Origin: Breviolum minutum Mf 1.05b.01
Taxonomy: Eukaryota > Sar > Dinophyceae > Suessiales > Symbiodiniaceae
Assembly (NCBI GenBank): GCA_000507305.1
Contig: DF239257.1
Coordinates: forward strand, 308,428 to 372,427
Length of the DNA stretch: 64,000 nucleotides
Direction of reading: 5' to 3'
A program made the translations under genes and the position numbers. The notes under the pieces are model-generated. The model saw only the letters and a list, made by a program, of their open reading frames with translations. It had not been told where the DNA came from and ran no database searches. Positions 10,733 to 22,284 of the stretch are shown in pieces (the first letter of the stretch is position 1; every line of letters starts with the position of its first letter).

Positions 10733-11143
10733 CCCAGATGCTCAATGGGACTGGTATATACCCTGGGGATCCAATCACCTTCGTTTGCTGTGAGCTCTAA
10801 ACTGCTACTGTTTCGAACATGTTCCGAAGAATCAGGGGTCCACTACGAGGTGATCTCCTTGGGAGTGCAGGGGCCCCCTATATTAAATGGCCGAAAAGGG
10901 GATTTGTGGGGTGTGCCTTCACCCCTATAAGTGGAGTGACTTGGGGGCCCTTATAACTGATAAGGTGTCCGTCCACCTGAGAAACCCCCTAAATACCTTT
11001 ATAAGGAGGTGATTATACACCCCAATCATCATCTGAGAAAGTGATTGGATCCTTAGGGATAATATATATTTCCTTATATTTATCCCCTAAACTACCCAGT
11101 TTTGTAGGTAATTTGCATCATACGTTGAGCATCTGGGATATAT
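10733..11143. repeat. Triple-nested MITEs (A2 containing C containing R)
   Basis: The outer A2 element starts CAGATGCTCAATGGGACTGG at 10737 and resumes with CCCCTAAACTACCCAGTTTT near 11085, ending ACGTTGAGCATCTGGG. Inside it a family C element runs from GGATCCAATCACCTTC (about 10768) to AAGTGATTGGATCC (about 11052). Inside C, 10781-10975 is a third element (TTGCTGTGAGCTCTAAACTG...) whose inverse is found at 14140-14330. Confidence 0.7.
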
Positions 11144-11299
11144 CATCTTCAACTGGTACCATTCGCAAATCTGAGATCCGCGATGTTTTTCTGCTCCTTG
11201 AAAAAATCCAAGTTTTCGGCCCGAAAAGCCCGAAAAAAAATCCCGGAAAAAATAGGGTGAGTTTTGTCCTACTCTCAGAATTTGCCTTTACCCATACCA

Positions 11300-11365
11300 T
11301 TTAAAGGGACATAAAGGGACTGTATATTTACCTAGAAATACCATAAAAAATCAAGCAAATGTACC
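11300..11365. repeat. Family A fragment
   Basis: Only GGGACTGTATATTTACCTAG and a short right stem remain. Confidence 0.4.
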
Positions 11366-11468
11366 AGCTGCTTCCAAGTGACCTCTTGATTCCCCAAATG
11401 GAGGTCACTTAACCCTTGGAAAGGTCACGAATAAAACCCAAAACAAAGGTCACTCGGAAGAACCTGGT
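11366..11468. repeat. Family K copy
   Basis: GTGACCTCTTGATTCCCCAA, TGGAGGTCACTTAACC and AAGGTCACTC boxes. Confidence 0.5.
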
Positions 11469-11589
11469 AGATAAGTAAATATCCCAAACACTCAATGTAT
11501 GGTATATGAGAGTTGAGCAAAAGGTCCATGAAAGGGGTTTCCTTTGCGTAAGCCTTTGGGTATGTAGTGAACAGTCTCGGCTAAAGTTT

Positions 11590-11790
11590 TTTCTGAAATG
11601 GCGAAAGTATTTTTTTTGGGCGAAAGTTTTGGCGAAAGTTCATGTACACATGTCTAATTTGCATTGTAGATATTTGTACTTAGTGTTTATTACGAATATA
11701 TGTATCATTTTGTAAAAACTATTGGGGGATTTTTCGCGAAAGTTTGGCGAAAGTTTTGCTAAAGCCTTGGCGAAAGTTTTCGCTCCACAC
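11590..11790. repeat. GCGAAAGTTT-rich degenerate tandem stretch
   Basis: The phrase GGCGAAAGTTTT recurs at least six times at irregular spacing. Function unknown. Confidence 0.5.
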
Positions 11791-11917
11791 TCTGATTGTC
11801 AAGTCGTTTGGTTGCCGCAGTTGTCTCACGCTGAAGTTAAGCATCGTGCCCCAGTGTGCCTTGAGCATTGGCATTGCTCGCAATGGACGGAGGTTTGGTG
11901 TCAGGGTTACCTCTACC

Positions 11918-12008
11918 CAAACACTCAATGTATAGTATATTTACCTACATTTGGCTTACAATTATGGTAAACGTAAATAAATACACCATACATGGATAGC
12001 ATCTGGGT
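11918..12008. repeat. Family A MITE copy
   Basis: Stem ATTTACCTACATTTGGCTTA / GGTAAACGTAAATAAATACACC. Confidence 0.6.
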
Positions 12009-12651
12009 ATACCAGTTGTATGGATGGTATGGGTCCTTCCGAGGCACTTCGATGCATATATTTCATGGATGGCCTCCATTGCCTTTGTCCCCCTCCACCA
12101 GACTTTGGACGTTGCATGTGTTTTTTTTTGCACGCGGCTGAATAGGTAACAGGATATTAAAATGAGTCCCAGTATCAGTTTGTACATGGAGTTAGTTACA
12201 AGTGATTTCACCCCTATACATTGGCTATTTATGAATAGGTTTCACAGTCGGTTTCACTGTGTTTTTTTGTTTCAGCCCAAGTGGAGTTATTGGTTTTGGA
12301 GGCCCACTTTTTGTAGGGTATGCAGCAAACGCGCGTCATGGGACAATGGTGGAAGATTTCTCCATGCGATTCTCGTGGAACGCCAGGAATCAATGTACCA
12401 CCCCTTGAAGTACAAGGCCCTGGGATGACGTCAATTTCCGAACCGATTCGCCATCAAAAAGATAGTTTTAAGGGGGGAAACTAATTCGGGGTTAGTGAAA
12501 TATGCGATTTTTGATTTTTAGAAAGCACTATGGAACAGATTGAAGGAAGTTATCCTGTTCGCAAGTTCTACAGTACCAACACTTTGAGTCAGATGTTATT
12601 TAAACAACGAGATTCATTCTTAGGTAGCATAAGAAGTGAATGCTATATTTA

Positions 12652-12766
12652 CCCTAGGCTTCCAAACACCGTCCACGTGAGGAGGTATGACTGGACCCCA
12701 AAAAGATACCGATCAAACACCTTTCACCTCAGGAGGTGTGACTGGAAGACTAGGGTGTTAGTGAAC
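12652..12766. repeat. Family J copy
   Basis: TAGGCTTCCAAACACC at the left, GGTGTGACTGGAAGACTAGGG at the right, with an inner GGAGGTATGACTGGACCCC. Confidence 0.6.
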
Positions 12767-12959
12767 AATGACATGTAGAACTGACAGCAACTCACCAGAT
12801 CTCAGATATCTCAGGCCTCGCCAGCAAGAAATTGCACAAAAGACCAGGTTCAGTTTAATGTTTAAAAGGCTATAAGGCTCTGATTAGTGGTATACAATAT
12901 TTATATACAACTTATGCAAACTAACTTATGCAATGTATGAGCTGCATCATAATTTATTA

Positions 12960-13055
12960 TCCCAGATGCTCAATGGGACTGGTATATTTCCCTACATTTA
13001 CCCCGCTAAACTACCCAAATTTAGGTATAATACAGCATACATTTTTCGAATCTGG
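12960..13055. repeat. Family A2 MITE copy
   Basis: CAGATGCTCAATGGGACTGG and ACCCCGCTAAACTACCC boxes present. Confidence 0.65.
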
Positions 13056-13121
13056 GATACTTTACTATGTGCATTTTATTCAAACGCCTGCAATTTGTCC
13101 AAGTTTTACGTGCCCCTCATC

Positions 13122-13222
13122 TTCCAGTTCCCTATATATTTGGAAATTTTGGAACCAGGTGTCGAGTCTAGTTACCTGATATATTGACTTGCCTGGGAGC
13201 TTGGTTCCAAATATATCCCTAA
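13122..13222. repeat. Dispersed inverted repeat, family L copy 1
   Basis: TATATATTTGG, GGAACCAGGTGTCGAGTC and GCTTGGTTCCAAATATAT. The central 33 bases around TAGTTACCTGATATATTG match 16655-16750. Confidence 0.65.
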
Positions 13223-13334
13223 AGATCCAATCACCTTCTCAGATGATGATTGGGGTGTATAATCACCTCCTTAGAAAGGTATTTAGGTTCCCTTACCATT
13301 CTCAGTTTCGGTGAGCCAGGATCCCTAGGGTATA
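13215..13334. repeat. Family C copy
   Basis: AAGATCCAATCACCTTCTCA left. The right arm is replaced by TTTCGGTGAGCCAGGATCCC, as also seen at about 2445. Confidence 0.65.
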
Positions 13335-13371
13335 GGGAATGGACGGAAGATCTTCCTGCATTTTTTTGCAG

Positions 13372-13495
13372 GTGGCCATGTGTGATGTGGTAAACTGCCG
13401 TGGCTTTTATTGTCCCTTTGCCCATGGCCCTCATGAGCTTCGTGTTGGAATTGAGGCGTTTCGGGTTTTTCGGGGGCCTGGGCCTCGGGGTGGCG
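13372..13495 (+). CDS. Exon with the end of a CCCH zinc finger
   Basis: After the acceptor CATTTTTTTGCAG the frame reads VAMCDVVNCRGFYCPFAHGP and then HELRVGIEAF. The block C-x4-C-x3-H followed by G-P-H-E-L-R matches the end of the C3H1 finger (CxFAHGxxELR) in RNA-binding proteins. It continues into an Arg/Gly-rich stretch with RGPGPRGGG. The exon end is uncertain; the frame stays open to 13536. It is probably joined in mRNA to exons such as 2796-2880. No start codon or full gene could be built. Confidence 0.55.
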
Positions 13496-13534
13496 GGGTG
13501 ACGACCCTCCCTGAAACTAAGGGTAAAGGCGACT

Positions 13535-13633
13535 GAAAATGGATGGTTGGAATACTACTGGGGATGTAGGTAAATTAAATAACCATAAGAATCCACCAAA
13601 TGTAGGTAGATATACCATACATAGATCCTATGG
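13535..13633. repeat. Family A MITE copy
   Basis: Left arm diverged (ATGGATGGTTGGAATACT); right arm TAGATATACCATACATAGATCC. Confidence 0.5.
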
Positions 13634-13851
13634 GTAATAGAGAACTTGGGTATACTTGGGTATTTATATGTACACATTGCTATCAATTTGGCTGCCAGAA
13701 GACGGAAATCGGTATGGTTAAGTGACCTCCAACTATGGGATCAAAGGTGGTCACGGTTTGAATGACCTTGGAGGTGGACAGTTGGTTTTGTAGAGTTATA
13801 CCTTAGAGCCAGTTTTAGTCGTAAAACGCGGTTTGAAAACAAATATGGTAC

Positions 13852-13965
13852 TGTTGATGGTTCAGAAATCCCAAACAACCACCTGGGATGTATAACCCCC
13901 TGTAATAATGAGATAGACTACCAACCTCAACTGGTGAACGCCGGATTTCAGCCAGCAACACTACC
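13852..13965. repeat. Family E copy
   Basis: TACTGTTGATGGTTCAGAAA left; CGCCGGATTTCAGCC right. Confidence 0.6.
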
Positions 13966-14139
13966 ATTTTCCCATAGTTTTTTTTTTCCGAGGTGTTTCA
14001 CTATATATGAGTTGAGCACATGTCACCCTTTTTCACTTTGCCTTGGGAGTTGGTAGTACCTTTTTTCCATTGGGAGTTGGATAGATTCTGGTACACTTTC
14101 CGGAAGCAGGATGATAAGCTGATGGGTTGAGGTACAAGG

Positions 14140-14330
14140 TGGACACCTATCAGTTATAAGTAGGGGCCCATGTCACTCCACTTATAGGGGTGAAGTCGCC
14201 CCACATACCCATTTCGGTCATTGAGAGGGGGCCCAGCACTGGATTTATCACCTCGTAGTGGACCCCTGATTCTTCGGAACATGTTGCACCGTAGCAGTTT
14301 AGAGCTCACAGCAAACGAAGGGCAGAAGGA
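14140..14330. repeat. Dispersed element, family R
   Basis: Inverse of the innermost insertion at 10781-10975. Shared boxes include CACCTCGTAGTGGACCCCTG, ATTCTTCGGAACATGTT and TTTAGAGCTCACAGC. Confidence 0.65.
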
Positions 14331-14667
14331 ACCGCCAAAGATGTGGTTCCATCTTGGACGAGTTTTTTCAACAGAGATGTTTTGACAGCTTACCCATTGG
14401 GAACGGCATACAATGATCAATCATGGTAAGTGGCAACATGATAGAATGGCTGACGGATTCAAATTGTGTGGTGTATGGACATGTATGTTTATCCGTTTAT
14501 CCATGATGTTTTCAGGTTTGTTTAACCATAGTTTTCACCATGTTGGAACATCTCTCTTTTACTTGCATCAATGGATACGGTGAATAGAAGAGGTCTGACA
14601 GAAGCAAGGAATAACGCCAAGTTACACTATTCAACAATAGCATCAACTCTAACAAAGGCTTAATTCA

Positions 14668-14678
14668 CAGCAACAACG

Positions 14679-14716
<38 letters not shown>
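14668..14716. repeat. (CAA)n microsatellite
   Basis: About 14 uninterrupted CAA units after one CGA interruption. Confidence 0.9.
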
Positions 14717-14717
<1 letters not shown>

Positions 14718-14929
14718 TCCACCATCTTCAAATGACTCATGGCTGGTGCTATCTGGTCTGTTTCTTGCTGTGGAAGTTGACCGCAGCAGTCGACTGCGTT
14801 TGGGTCCTTGGAGAAAGCGGTGATGCTTCAAACCGCGGTCCACGACGTAAATTGCTGGCGCCACACTGCGTCTTGGCCCTTCGCGAATTTTTTAGGGTGG
14901 ACCCATGGAAGCGATCGTAACTAGTTGCC

Positions 14930-15024
14930 AGATACTCAATGGGACTGGTGTTTGTTTACCTACATTTGGGAGTTTAGGGGGTACATGTAGGTGAATATAC
15001 AATCGTCCCATTCAGCATCTGCGG
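14930..15024. repeat. Family A2 MITE copy
   Basis: CCAGATACTCAATGGGACTG left; TCGTCCCATTCAGCATCTG right. Confidence 0.65.
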
Positions 15025-16017
15025 AGTTGGCAAGTTGGTTTAGTTCACCTATTTTAGGGGACGTTTTTACAACCTACTTCTATACGGGTGAAACGGACAT
15101 CCATTGATCCTAAGTACCAGCAGGACATCCCAGTATCCCCAGGATTAGAAAAAGTTCCATTCCCAAGGCAGGGATCATTAAATGGGACCCATTTTGGACT
15201 GATCAACAGCACGACAAATGTATGCTAGATTTTGAGGGATTTCTCCTCAATATAATAGATATTTAGTGCAGTGTTTGGACTGGAGATATAATGATCCCTG
15301 CCAGGCTCGTTTAAAGATCATTTTCGTTTCTATGCCAGTTTCCTTCAAGGTGTTCCATTTTCCTTTTCGGGGTGAAACTCTCGATTGTCAGGTGTTCGTT
15401 CTTCGGAATTGAAAGGAAGACAGATTAAAATGAAGATCCGCCCTCGAAGTTTTGGAAAGCCAGTTCAGCCCTGAAAGATGATCAATGGCCCCAAAGGAAG
15501 CGGGATATAATTCTTCTGAGAGGCTAGCTTAAACTTGGGTGTACTTTGCGGGCTTTGTGGGATTTTTTTAAAATGAGATCACGGTTGCGGCAAGGATGAT
15601 ATAATGTGTGGGGGTGGACATCCTACAGGGTAGCTTCCAATTGTCTTCGATATTTCCAAAATTCCAAGATTGATGGAAGGAAGGGGTATACTTGTAGTTT
15701 GCTACTATGAATGCTCTGGAAAAGTTGTTGATGAGTTTATGTAGCTTTACTTAGATCTGTAGCTGTGTTTCATATCTTTCTTTATAGTTTGGTGATTTTT
15801 TTCTCTGTTTTTCCAACCTTAAACTCGTGACCTAAAAAGTCGGTTTCGAGGTTTTCCCAGGCAAATTCCGGTCCAAAGCCATAGTGGATCGATCAGGTAC
15901 TCGTTTGCAAGCAAAGGATGTGGCTACTCTTCCACATGAGGATACCGGTCCAGCAATTTTTTTTTGGTGGATCAGGCTGCATTCCGAAAACTGCTACATG
16001 GGAGTGAGATATTTACC

Positions 16018-16110
16018 TACCCTGGGATTCCAACCACCATTTACAACAATGGGTGGATTTATATAAACACCATTGCTGAACCCTAAGGGTTGAAAAATCA
16101 TCAAAATTGG
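16018..16110. repeat. Dispersed repeat, family I (half)
   Basis: CCCTGGGATTCCAACCACCA and ACACCATTGCTGAACCCTAA. The inverse arrangement occurs at 37722-37830. Confidence 0.5.
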
Positions 16111-16164
16111 CGAAAAAAACATTATTTTTCCATGGTGGTTTTTCAGCCCAGGGCCTACATTTGG

Positions 16165-16275
16165 CTTAAATGTATGGGTGTCTCCAAAAATAGGGGTACC
16201 CCAAAATGGATGGTTTATAATGGAAAACCCTGTTCGATGATTTGGGGGTACCACCATTTTAGGAAACACCTGTAT
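16165..16275. repeat. Family P copy
   Basis: GGGTGTCTCCAAAAATAGGG left; CACCATTTTAGGAAACACC right. Confidence 0.55.
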
Positions 16276-16334
16276 AAAGATATATGTTGAACACATGGGA
16301 GGGCGTTTGGGATCGGTTGAGATTTCACCCACGA

Positions 16335-16453
16335 CTAGGTGGTGGCGGTTTCAAAGATTTTTTATATGTTCACCCCGAAATTTTGGGGGAAGATGAACCC
16401 AAATTTGACGAGCATATTTTTTTCAGATGGGTTGGTGAAAAACCACCAACCAG
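16335..16453. repeat. Family B MITE copy
   Basis: Longer variant with a GACGAGCATATTTTTTTCAG right core. No TSD visible. It ends 46 bases before the LRR exon acceptor. Confidence 0.7.
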
Positions 16454-16499
16454 TTGGATGTCTCCTTCATGGTCCTCATTTTTTTTGGTTGGTCCACAG

Positions 16500-16577
16500 G
16501 ACTTGGCCGAAGCCTTGCTGGAAGTCTCGAGCGACTTGAAGGAATTACACCTCACCTCCCTGCAGTTAGGAGCTTGA
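16500..16577 (+). CDS. LRR exon 1 of the recognised series
   Basis: Acceptor GGTTGGTCCACAG, then DLAEALLEVSSDLKELHLTS and LQLGA. The pattern A-L-x(8)-L-K-E-L-x-L-x-S-x-x-L is a ribonuclease-inhibitor/NLR-type leucine-rich repeat. The frame closes with TGA at 16576, so a donor must lie at or before CTGCAG (about 16564) or GGAG; neither is canonical. Confidence 0.55.
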   Translation, partial: DLAEALLEVSSDLKELHLTSLQLGA

Positions 16578-16654
16578 ACGGAGGGAAGGGGGAACAAAAC
16601 GTGTTAGAGAAGATTGAGGAGATGATCCGTTCTTGAAAGACATACCTTGATCTT

Positions 16655-16750
16655 CCTGTTCTTTATATATTTGGAACCAGGTGTCGAGTCTAGTTACCTG
16701 ATATATTGTCAACTGGGAACTTGGTTCCAAATATATAAGTAATTGGAAGA
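16655..16750. repeat. Family L copy 2
   Basis: Arms ATCTTCC...GGAAGAT outside the shared ACCAGGTGTCGAGTCTAGTT core. Confidence 0.65.
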
Positions 16751-17025
16751 TCAGGGTATATTCCTGTGTAAATATATATATATATATATTTATACTTACA
16801 TACCTAGAACACCACGATCCACCTCTTTTTTTGAGGGGGGTTGACCGTTTGGCCATTTGATGGTCGTCAAAACTTTCCAAAATATGGGTCATTAAGATTT
16901 GGATTCTAGGTAATTGTACCTGGATCTTCCTTTTGTTTACCAAAAAAAAGTCAGACACCACAAGGCGCTATCTGCTTTTTTGGGGGAGGAATGGGAGGAT
17001 CCAAATTCAGAAGCTCCACGTATAC

Positions 17026-17138
17026 CCATGACGGATCTATTAGGGACTGATATGGTATATGTTTACCTACTTACAATTTAACATAAGAATCAACTATTCA
17101 TGTAGGTAAATATACCAATCCCATCGATCCTATGGGCT
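17026..17138. repeat. Family A MITE copy
   Basis: CCATGACGGATCTATTAGGG left; AATCCCATCGATCCTATGGG right. Confidence 0.6.
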
Positions 17139-17431
17139 ATAATTTGAGTTTTTGAAGGAAGCCACTTTGATCAACACAGAAAAATGGATATGACAAGGTG
17201 AAACATAATGAAACCATCTTGAAACTAGACGTTTTTTATCCTTGGTAAGGTCCTTATTTTTGTTGCCCATGTTTTTTGTGCTTTGCTACTAGGTTTTGGT
17301 GCATGTTTTTGATCAAACAACGACATGTAATCCTCACCATGTATTCCAGCAAGCAAGGTATTGCAAAAAGGTCAAGGTTTTTGCCCTACAGATTGGGGTT
17401 TATAAATATTTCTTCCCCCGAAGACTAACTC

Positions 17432-17541
17432 CCTAGGGATCCAATCACCTTCTGAGAATGGTAATGGAACCTAAATACCTTTCTAAGGAGGTGATTACAC
17501 ACCCCAATCATCATCTGAGAAGGTGATTGGATCCTTAGGGA
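17432..17541. repeat. Family C copy
   Basis: CTAGGGATCCAATCACCTTC left and its exact inverse GAAGGTGATTGGATCCTTAG right. Confidence 0.75.
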
Positions 17542-18038
17542 CTAAATGTTTGCTGAAAAATAGTGCTTTGGAAGATCGTCACTTTCCTCTTTGGAAATGG
17601 ACTCTTTTTTGAGGGGAAATGCGCCGGCAGGAGATCAACGCTTCGAATACATCTGCAGGATTTTTCAGCCCCTTGGCAGCGCCAATCTTCGCCAAGTTTG
17701 TTGAAGATTCCGATGAAATCCTATGAATCAACAGTAAGAGATGAAGCAAAGAGGAAAGTTTGTGTAGAGTTTCTGCAGATATCAGGTATTGTCACCCCCC
17801 CAAAATGTAGTGTTGTATGTGGGGGGTTGCTGATTTCTGCATCCAAAAGAGTGTACCAGATTGTTCTGTACGCTTTAACATTATTTGAGAGGGTTTTATG
17901 GCCTAAGGATCAGCGATTGGCCCCTCCTTGAAGGAACGGTTTGAACCTGTATTTTCCGCAGGGGTGTTTAGGTCCTCAACATGACGCAAATGACATTGAG
18001 GGGTCTATCGGATACTTAGGGAATCCGCGAATCCCCCA

Positions 18039-18050
18039 AACAACGACAAC

Positions 18051-18120
<70 letters not shown>
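18039..18120. repeat. (CAA)n microsatellite
   Basis: About 27 CAA/CGA units, with CGA interruptions near both ends. The LRR exon at 18199 follows 80 bases later. Confidence 0.9.
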
Positions 18121-18198
18121 CCAACCAAGGGCAAGAACAACAAGGAAACCCTTCCTTCCAATCTTCAGCAAACTTGATCGTTTTTTTTTTCCCCGAAG

Positions 18199-18260
18199 GC
18201 TTGGACATCACCAAGCGTTGGAACGACTCTATTTGGCGCACAATAATCTGGGTGCACCAG
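18199..18260 (+). CDS. LRR exon
   Basis: The frame reads LGHHQALERLYLAHNNLGAP, ending one base into a Gly codon at CACCAG|GTGGTG. L-x-x-L-x-L-x-x-N-x-L-G is the canonical LRR core of the RI/NLR class. The phase-1 end is shared with the LRR exons at 20717 and 23835. Confidence 0.7.
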
Positions 18261-19465
18261 GTGGTGGGAGAAAAAAAACGTGTGGATTTGGAAAATCTCC
18301 AAATATCATGTGTTTTTTTGGTAAATGAGGGGTGCGCTAGGTGAGACAAATCACGCAAAGAGAATGGAAAATGTGGGTGTTTTGGTGAATGACCATGAAG
18401 TTCAAGGACACATATCATTTGACAGGAGGCTTAGTTAGGGATATTTATTTCATTGAGATTGAAACAATTTTCCCTTCGATCTGACCTTAGGTTTAGCTGG
18501 TGAATATGATTCGCCTTGCTAACAATAACATAGTCTTAGCATCAAGTCCAAAGCCGAATTTCCACTGCCCTAAGTATCCTGACCCCTCAAAGGCCTGGCG
18601 ATTTTGAGGACCCTACCCCTTCTATACAGGTTCAAACCCTTCCATTGGAGGGTCCAATGATCCTTAGGGTGAACATAAAATGGATATATCTTATTTGGAG
18701 CCTTGGGGAATTCCCAAAATCATTGTGTTGAGGAACGGGCTGGAGATGTTTTTTTTCATGGACTGCTAGGGAGTGCTGGATTTTTTGCGTTGGGTACATT
18801 GCATATTTGAGCTTTGGTTTCAACAGTGCACATATGAGTTTTATACAATGTATGTACTAATCTGTTCTATGAAGAGTTGCATTGGCTATATGATAATTGA
18901 ACTAATTATAAACATTTTAAGTTGCGACAACTTTATGGTTTCCTCCTGTATCTTTATTCTTCATAAGCAGATTCATAAGCTGGTTGCTTGAAATGATAAG
19001 GTTTCTTTGTAGATTTACACATATACATACGTATATACCATGGTGTTGATATGGGTTGGCACATATGCACCTTCTCTTGGGTAGTTGATGATCAACATAC
19101 TCTTAAAGGAATCATATATTGGGATTTCTTGGGGTATATGATGATTTAAACATGTATACATGTATGCCAACGTTTGTATAGACAGTATATTATGCATATA
19201 GACATATAGAATACTTGTGTTTCCGGGCAACATGACATTTATTGAAACTGACCCTAAACAGGGGCCAGACCAATTTTGGCGCTGAATCATGATGTTGCTT
19301 GCATAAATTTATCTAAATATGTACTGTATAGGTAGAATGCACTAATGACAATCATCAACTACATCTTGGCATATGTAAATACATAGCAGCTTTACATGTA
19401 TATATATATATACCTTGAACTTGTTTGTCCCCAATTTTGAGAATTAGTCAAAAAAATATATCCCA

Positions 19466-19567
19466 TATGATCCATGGGACTGGCAGATTCACCTACATGA
19501 ATGGTTGATTTGTATGGTTTGAATTAGTAGGTGAATATACCGTATCAGTCCCATGGATCCTATGGGT
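19466..19567. repeat. Family A MITE copy
   Basis: ATGATCCATGGGACTGGCAG left; TCAGTCCCATGGATCCTATG right. Confidence 0.65.
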
Positions 19568-19626
19568 ATATATATATATATGCATATACAAATCCCAAGG
19601 ACCCATTGATGAAGATATCCTGACAG

Positions 19627-19707
19627 CTCACAAATGCCAACGACCTGTGTGGTCACACAGGTGCTATTGCCCTTGCGGAGTCCTTAGCTTTTCTGCCAAA
19701 ACTCAAG
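19627..19707 (+). CDS. LRR exon, 27 codons, both splice sites clear
   Basis: An 81-bp phase-0 exon lies between ATCCTGACAG and GTGCCA. It reads LTNANDLCGHTGAIALAESL and then AFLPKLK, almost exactly one 28-residue RI-type repeat. Its end (LPKLK) runs smoothly into the next exon (VLNLPENAI), as expected for a continuous LRR solenoid. Confidence 0.8.
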
Positions 19708-20406
19708 GTGCCACGGGGAGCCGGGTATTTTTTGGCGTTCGGTCACGCAGATTGTATATATGTCATATGCATATGTATTTTGAAGATTATTCAGATATAA
19801 AGGGATATATATATATATTTATATTTAAAGATTTAAAGATATCTATATATATTTAGATATGCATACATATGAACAGTTTGGATATTGGTATCGAACTGTT
19901 GATTTGGTATGATAGACCATATATAAGATATACAGCATACCCATGTTTAAACTAGGTTGGTTTTGGAATTCTGATTTCATGGGAATACTAAGGTACCCCC
20001 TGCGCTCCAAATGCCACCGCGACTCTCAGAAAATAGCCGGCGATATTAAGGAATCAAAGAAGAATGATGGTTAATCACGAAAGCTGGGTAGTCCAAGCTG
20101 GAGTTTCCTCTGCTTTAGCAGTATTAGGGGCCAAGATTCCCACTAAAATTGATTCTTGCACTTAATGACTCCTTGAATTCAAAAGATGAAGGGGGGGGTG
20201 TCCAACGGGGTCGGGAAGGATCCCTATCCTTCCCTACTAGGGTGGACCCATAGAAGTGATCGTAACGATCGTCTGTAATGGCACCCTGAGTTTTTAATCA
20301 AAAGTACCTCCCAACAGGACGAGTAAAGGCTACTCATGGCTACTCAGTTACTTCTTGCATCCGATCATTAAATAAATTGTCTTTTGGTAAAAAACACATG
20401 GGTTGT

Positions 20407-20515
20407 CTAAGTGGTGGCAGCTCCAACACTTGTTATTTTCACCCCTACCTGGGGGGAGATCTTCCATTTTGACTAATATTTTGTGTAGATGGGATGGGTT
20501 GGTTCAACCACCAAC
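20407..20515. repeat. Family B MITE copy with 4-bp TSD
   Basis: CTAAGTGGTGGCAGCTC left, GGTTCAACCACCAAC right, flanked by TTGT on both sides. Confidence 0.7.
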
Positions 20516-20716
20516 TTGTTTTGATAATGTTTATTTACAATCCGCAAATTTCAACCACAATTTTTGCAACCACCATTTTTCAGGTTCCATGTTAAACTTC
20601 AGGGGGGCTATATATACTGTATATACTGTATATATATATTTTTTTTATTTTTTTTGAAATGGTCTTTGCTTGACTTCCAGGGGATCACCACCGTTGTTTT
20701 TCGGGTCCATCCGCAG

Positions 20717-20753
20717 GTCTTAAACCTACCGGAGAACGCCATCCGCGCTCAGG
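20717..20753 (+). CDS. LRR micro-exon, 36-37 bp
   Basis: After the acceptor CATCCGCAG it reads VLNLPENAIRAQ and the first base of Gly, then GTGCAG. It is the core L-x-L-x-x-N of one repeat and directly continues the exon ending LPKLK at 19707. Confidence 0.7.
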
Positions 20754-21755
20754 GTGCAGTACCTTGGGGCCAACCCCAGAAGAGGGTTGGAGAGATGTGG
20801 GGTTAACCTGTGGGTTGTTTGGGGTATTTGTTGGGGATGAAATGATAACTACCAAGTTCTAGGGATTTATCATAAACCTTGAAATGAGGATCCCAGGATC
20901 CCTATTTAAACAAGTTAAATAGAAAGTAATAGCGTGTTTGTTTCAGGATTTTGCGGAGGATAGTCACCCCAGGTTGTGTTGTTTTAACCTCTTGTGTGTG
21001 TGTTTTTTAATGGAAGTTTAATCCTTGTCAAATGATGGTGAAGGTATCCGGGACATCCCGAAACGAAAATTTTTGTTGAAACAAATTCATTGGTGAAATA
21101 TATTGTGCCATTTGGCCAGATTCACGGGATTTTAAGGGGCCGGGGCAACCCCCCTCAAGGAATAGCCGGTTTATTGAGGAATTATTCACCACCATCATCC
21201 CCTAATAAGGTTCAACAAAAATCCCATGATGTTATTCCTGCAAGGTGGGCCCCGGAAGAACAGTTGTAAGTGGAGCTATGTTACAACAGCTATAAAGTAC
21301 ATATATCATATATATATGTATATGTACATATAAATATATATTCAAATATGAGTAAGTGGGGTGAATTAACCCCTATAAGTGGAGCTGTAATATAAGACCG
21401 TTTATAACTAGTAGTGGCCAACCTTGTAAACATGTTTTCCCCAAGTCATGTTTTATTGGCAACTTTTCTCTGGACGTTTGGCTCTTTTCCTGCTGGCTGG
21501 CAGGGGATTTTTTTAGTTGCCAGGGGGTATGGTATTCAGAAGAGTGAAAATGGTGGTGGTATCTAGCTAACTTCACCTGATTTCATCTCAACGATTTATG
21601 TGTAATTACATATATGACATTATAGATATATAGACAATACAGGTAAAAAGTATTCCGTACCAAACATCTAACAACTATTCCTGCTAATGACTGGCATCCT
21701 GGAGCACCCCCAAGACTTATGTTTATATGCTGATTTTGTACGGACGCGTATCAAG

Positions 21756-21806
21756 GAAGCGTTGGCCAAAGCATTACCGAACACGCCATTGTTGCTTGAA
21801 CGGCAG
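21756..21806 (+). CDS. LRR exon (helical half-repeat), 51 bp
   Basis: After GTATCAAG it reads EALAKALPNTPLLLERQ, then the donor GTGGGT. A-L-A-x-A-L is the helix of an RI-type LRR, fitting after the micro-exon at 20717. Confidence 0.6.
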
Positions 21807-21966
21807 GTGGGTTCAGTGATGGGCAACCAATGATCATTTCGTAGGTTTTTTTGTGTTTTGTTTGGTCCGAAATCTTAATAGTTGCATTTGTACAGAGGAA
21901 TCTTTATATATACATGGCATGCTTTTGCTGATGTTCGTAAATTCCATTCATTTTTTTGTAGTACAG

Positions 21967-22041
21967 GTTGCTATAGCCAATATTTCATTCCTTTCATTGA
22001 GTAATGATTCGCTTACCCGCAAAATCCGCAGCACTAAATCG
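21967..22041 (+). CDS. Possible LRR exon
   Basis: After GTAGTACAG the frame reads VAIANISFLSLSNDSLTRKI. L-S-L-S-N-D-S-L fits an LRR core, but composition is poorer and the donor unclear. Confidence 0.35.
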
Positions 22042-22284
22042 TCAAGGTATATACCGATATACCGGCAATTAAATCCTGCTCTTTTTCGAAAACAAGGTGT
22101 ATTATTATGCCATTACCAAGCATGAATTCTATGGTGCAAAGGGGTGTTCGAAAGTCATGTTGACCGCACTCTGGGCAATCCAAAGTGGCCTCAGGGTATA
22201 GTATATTCTATAAGTTAAATGCTACATCTTGTTACTGTTGGTGAACAAGATTCTGCAACAGAAATTGAAATATTTGATTGATAA

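Noticed and set aside
11590-11970. Overlapping plus and minus frames with repeated KVLAKV residues
   Set aside because: Caused by the degenerate GCGAAAGTTT tandem words; no splice sites or family resemblance.
18005-18418. Long minus frame of poly-Leu/Val
   Set aside because: It is the translation of the (CAA)n microsatellite.
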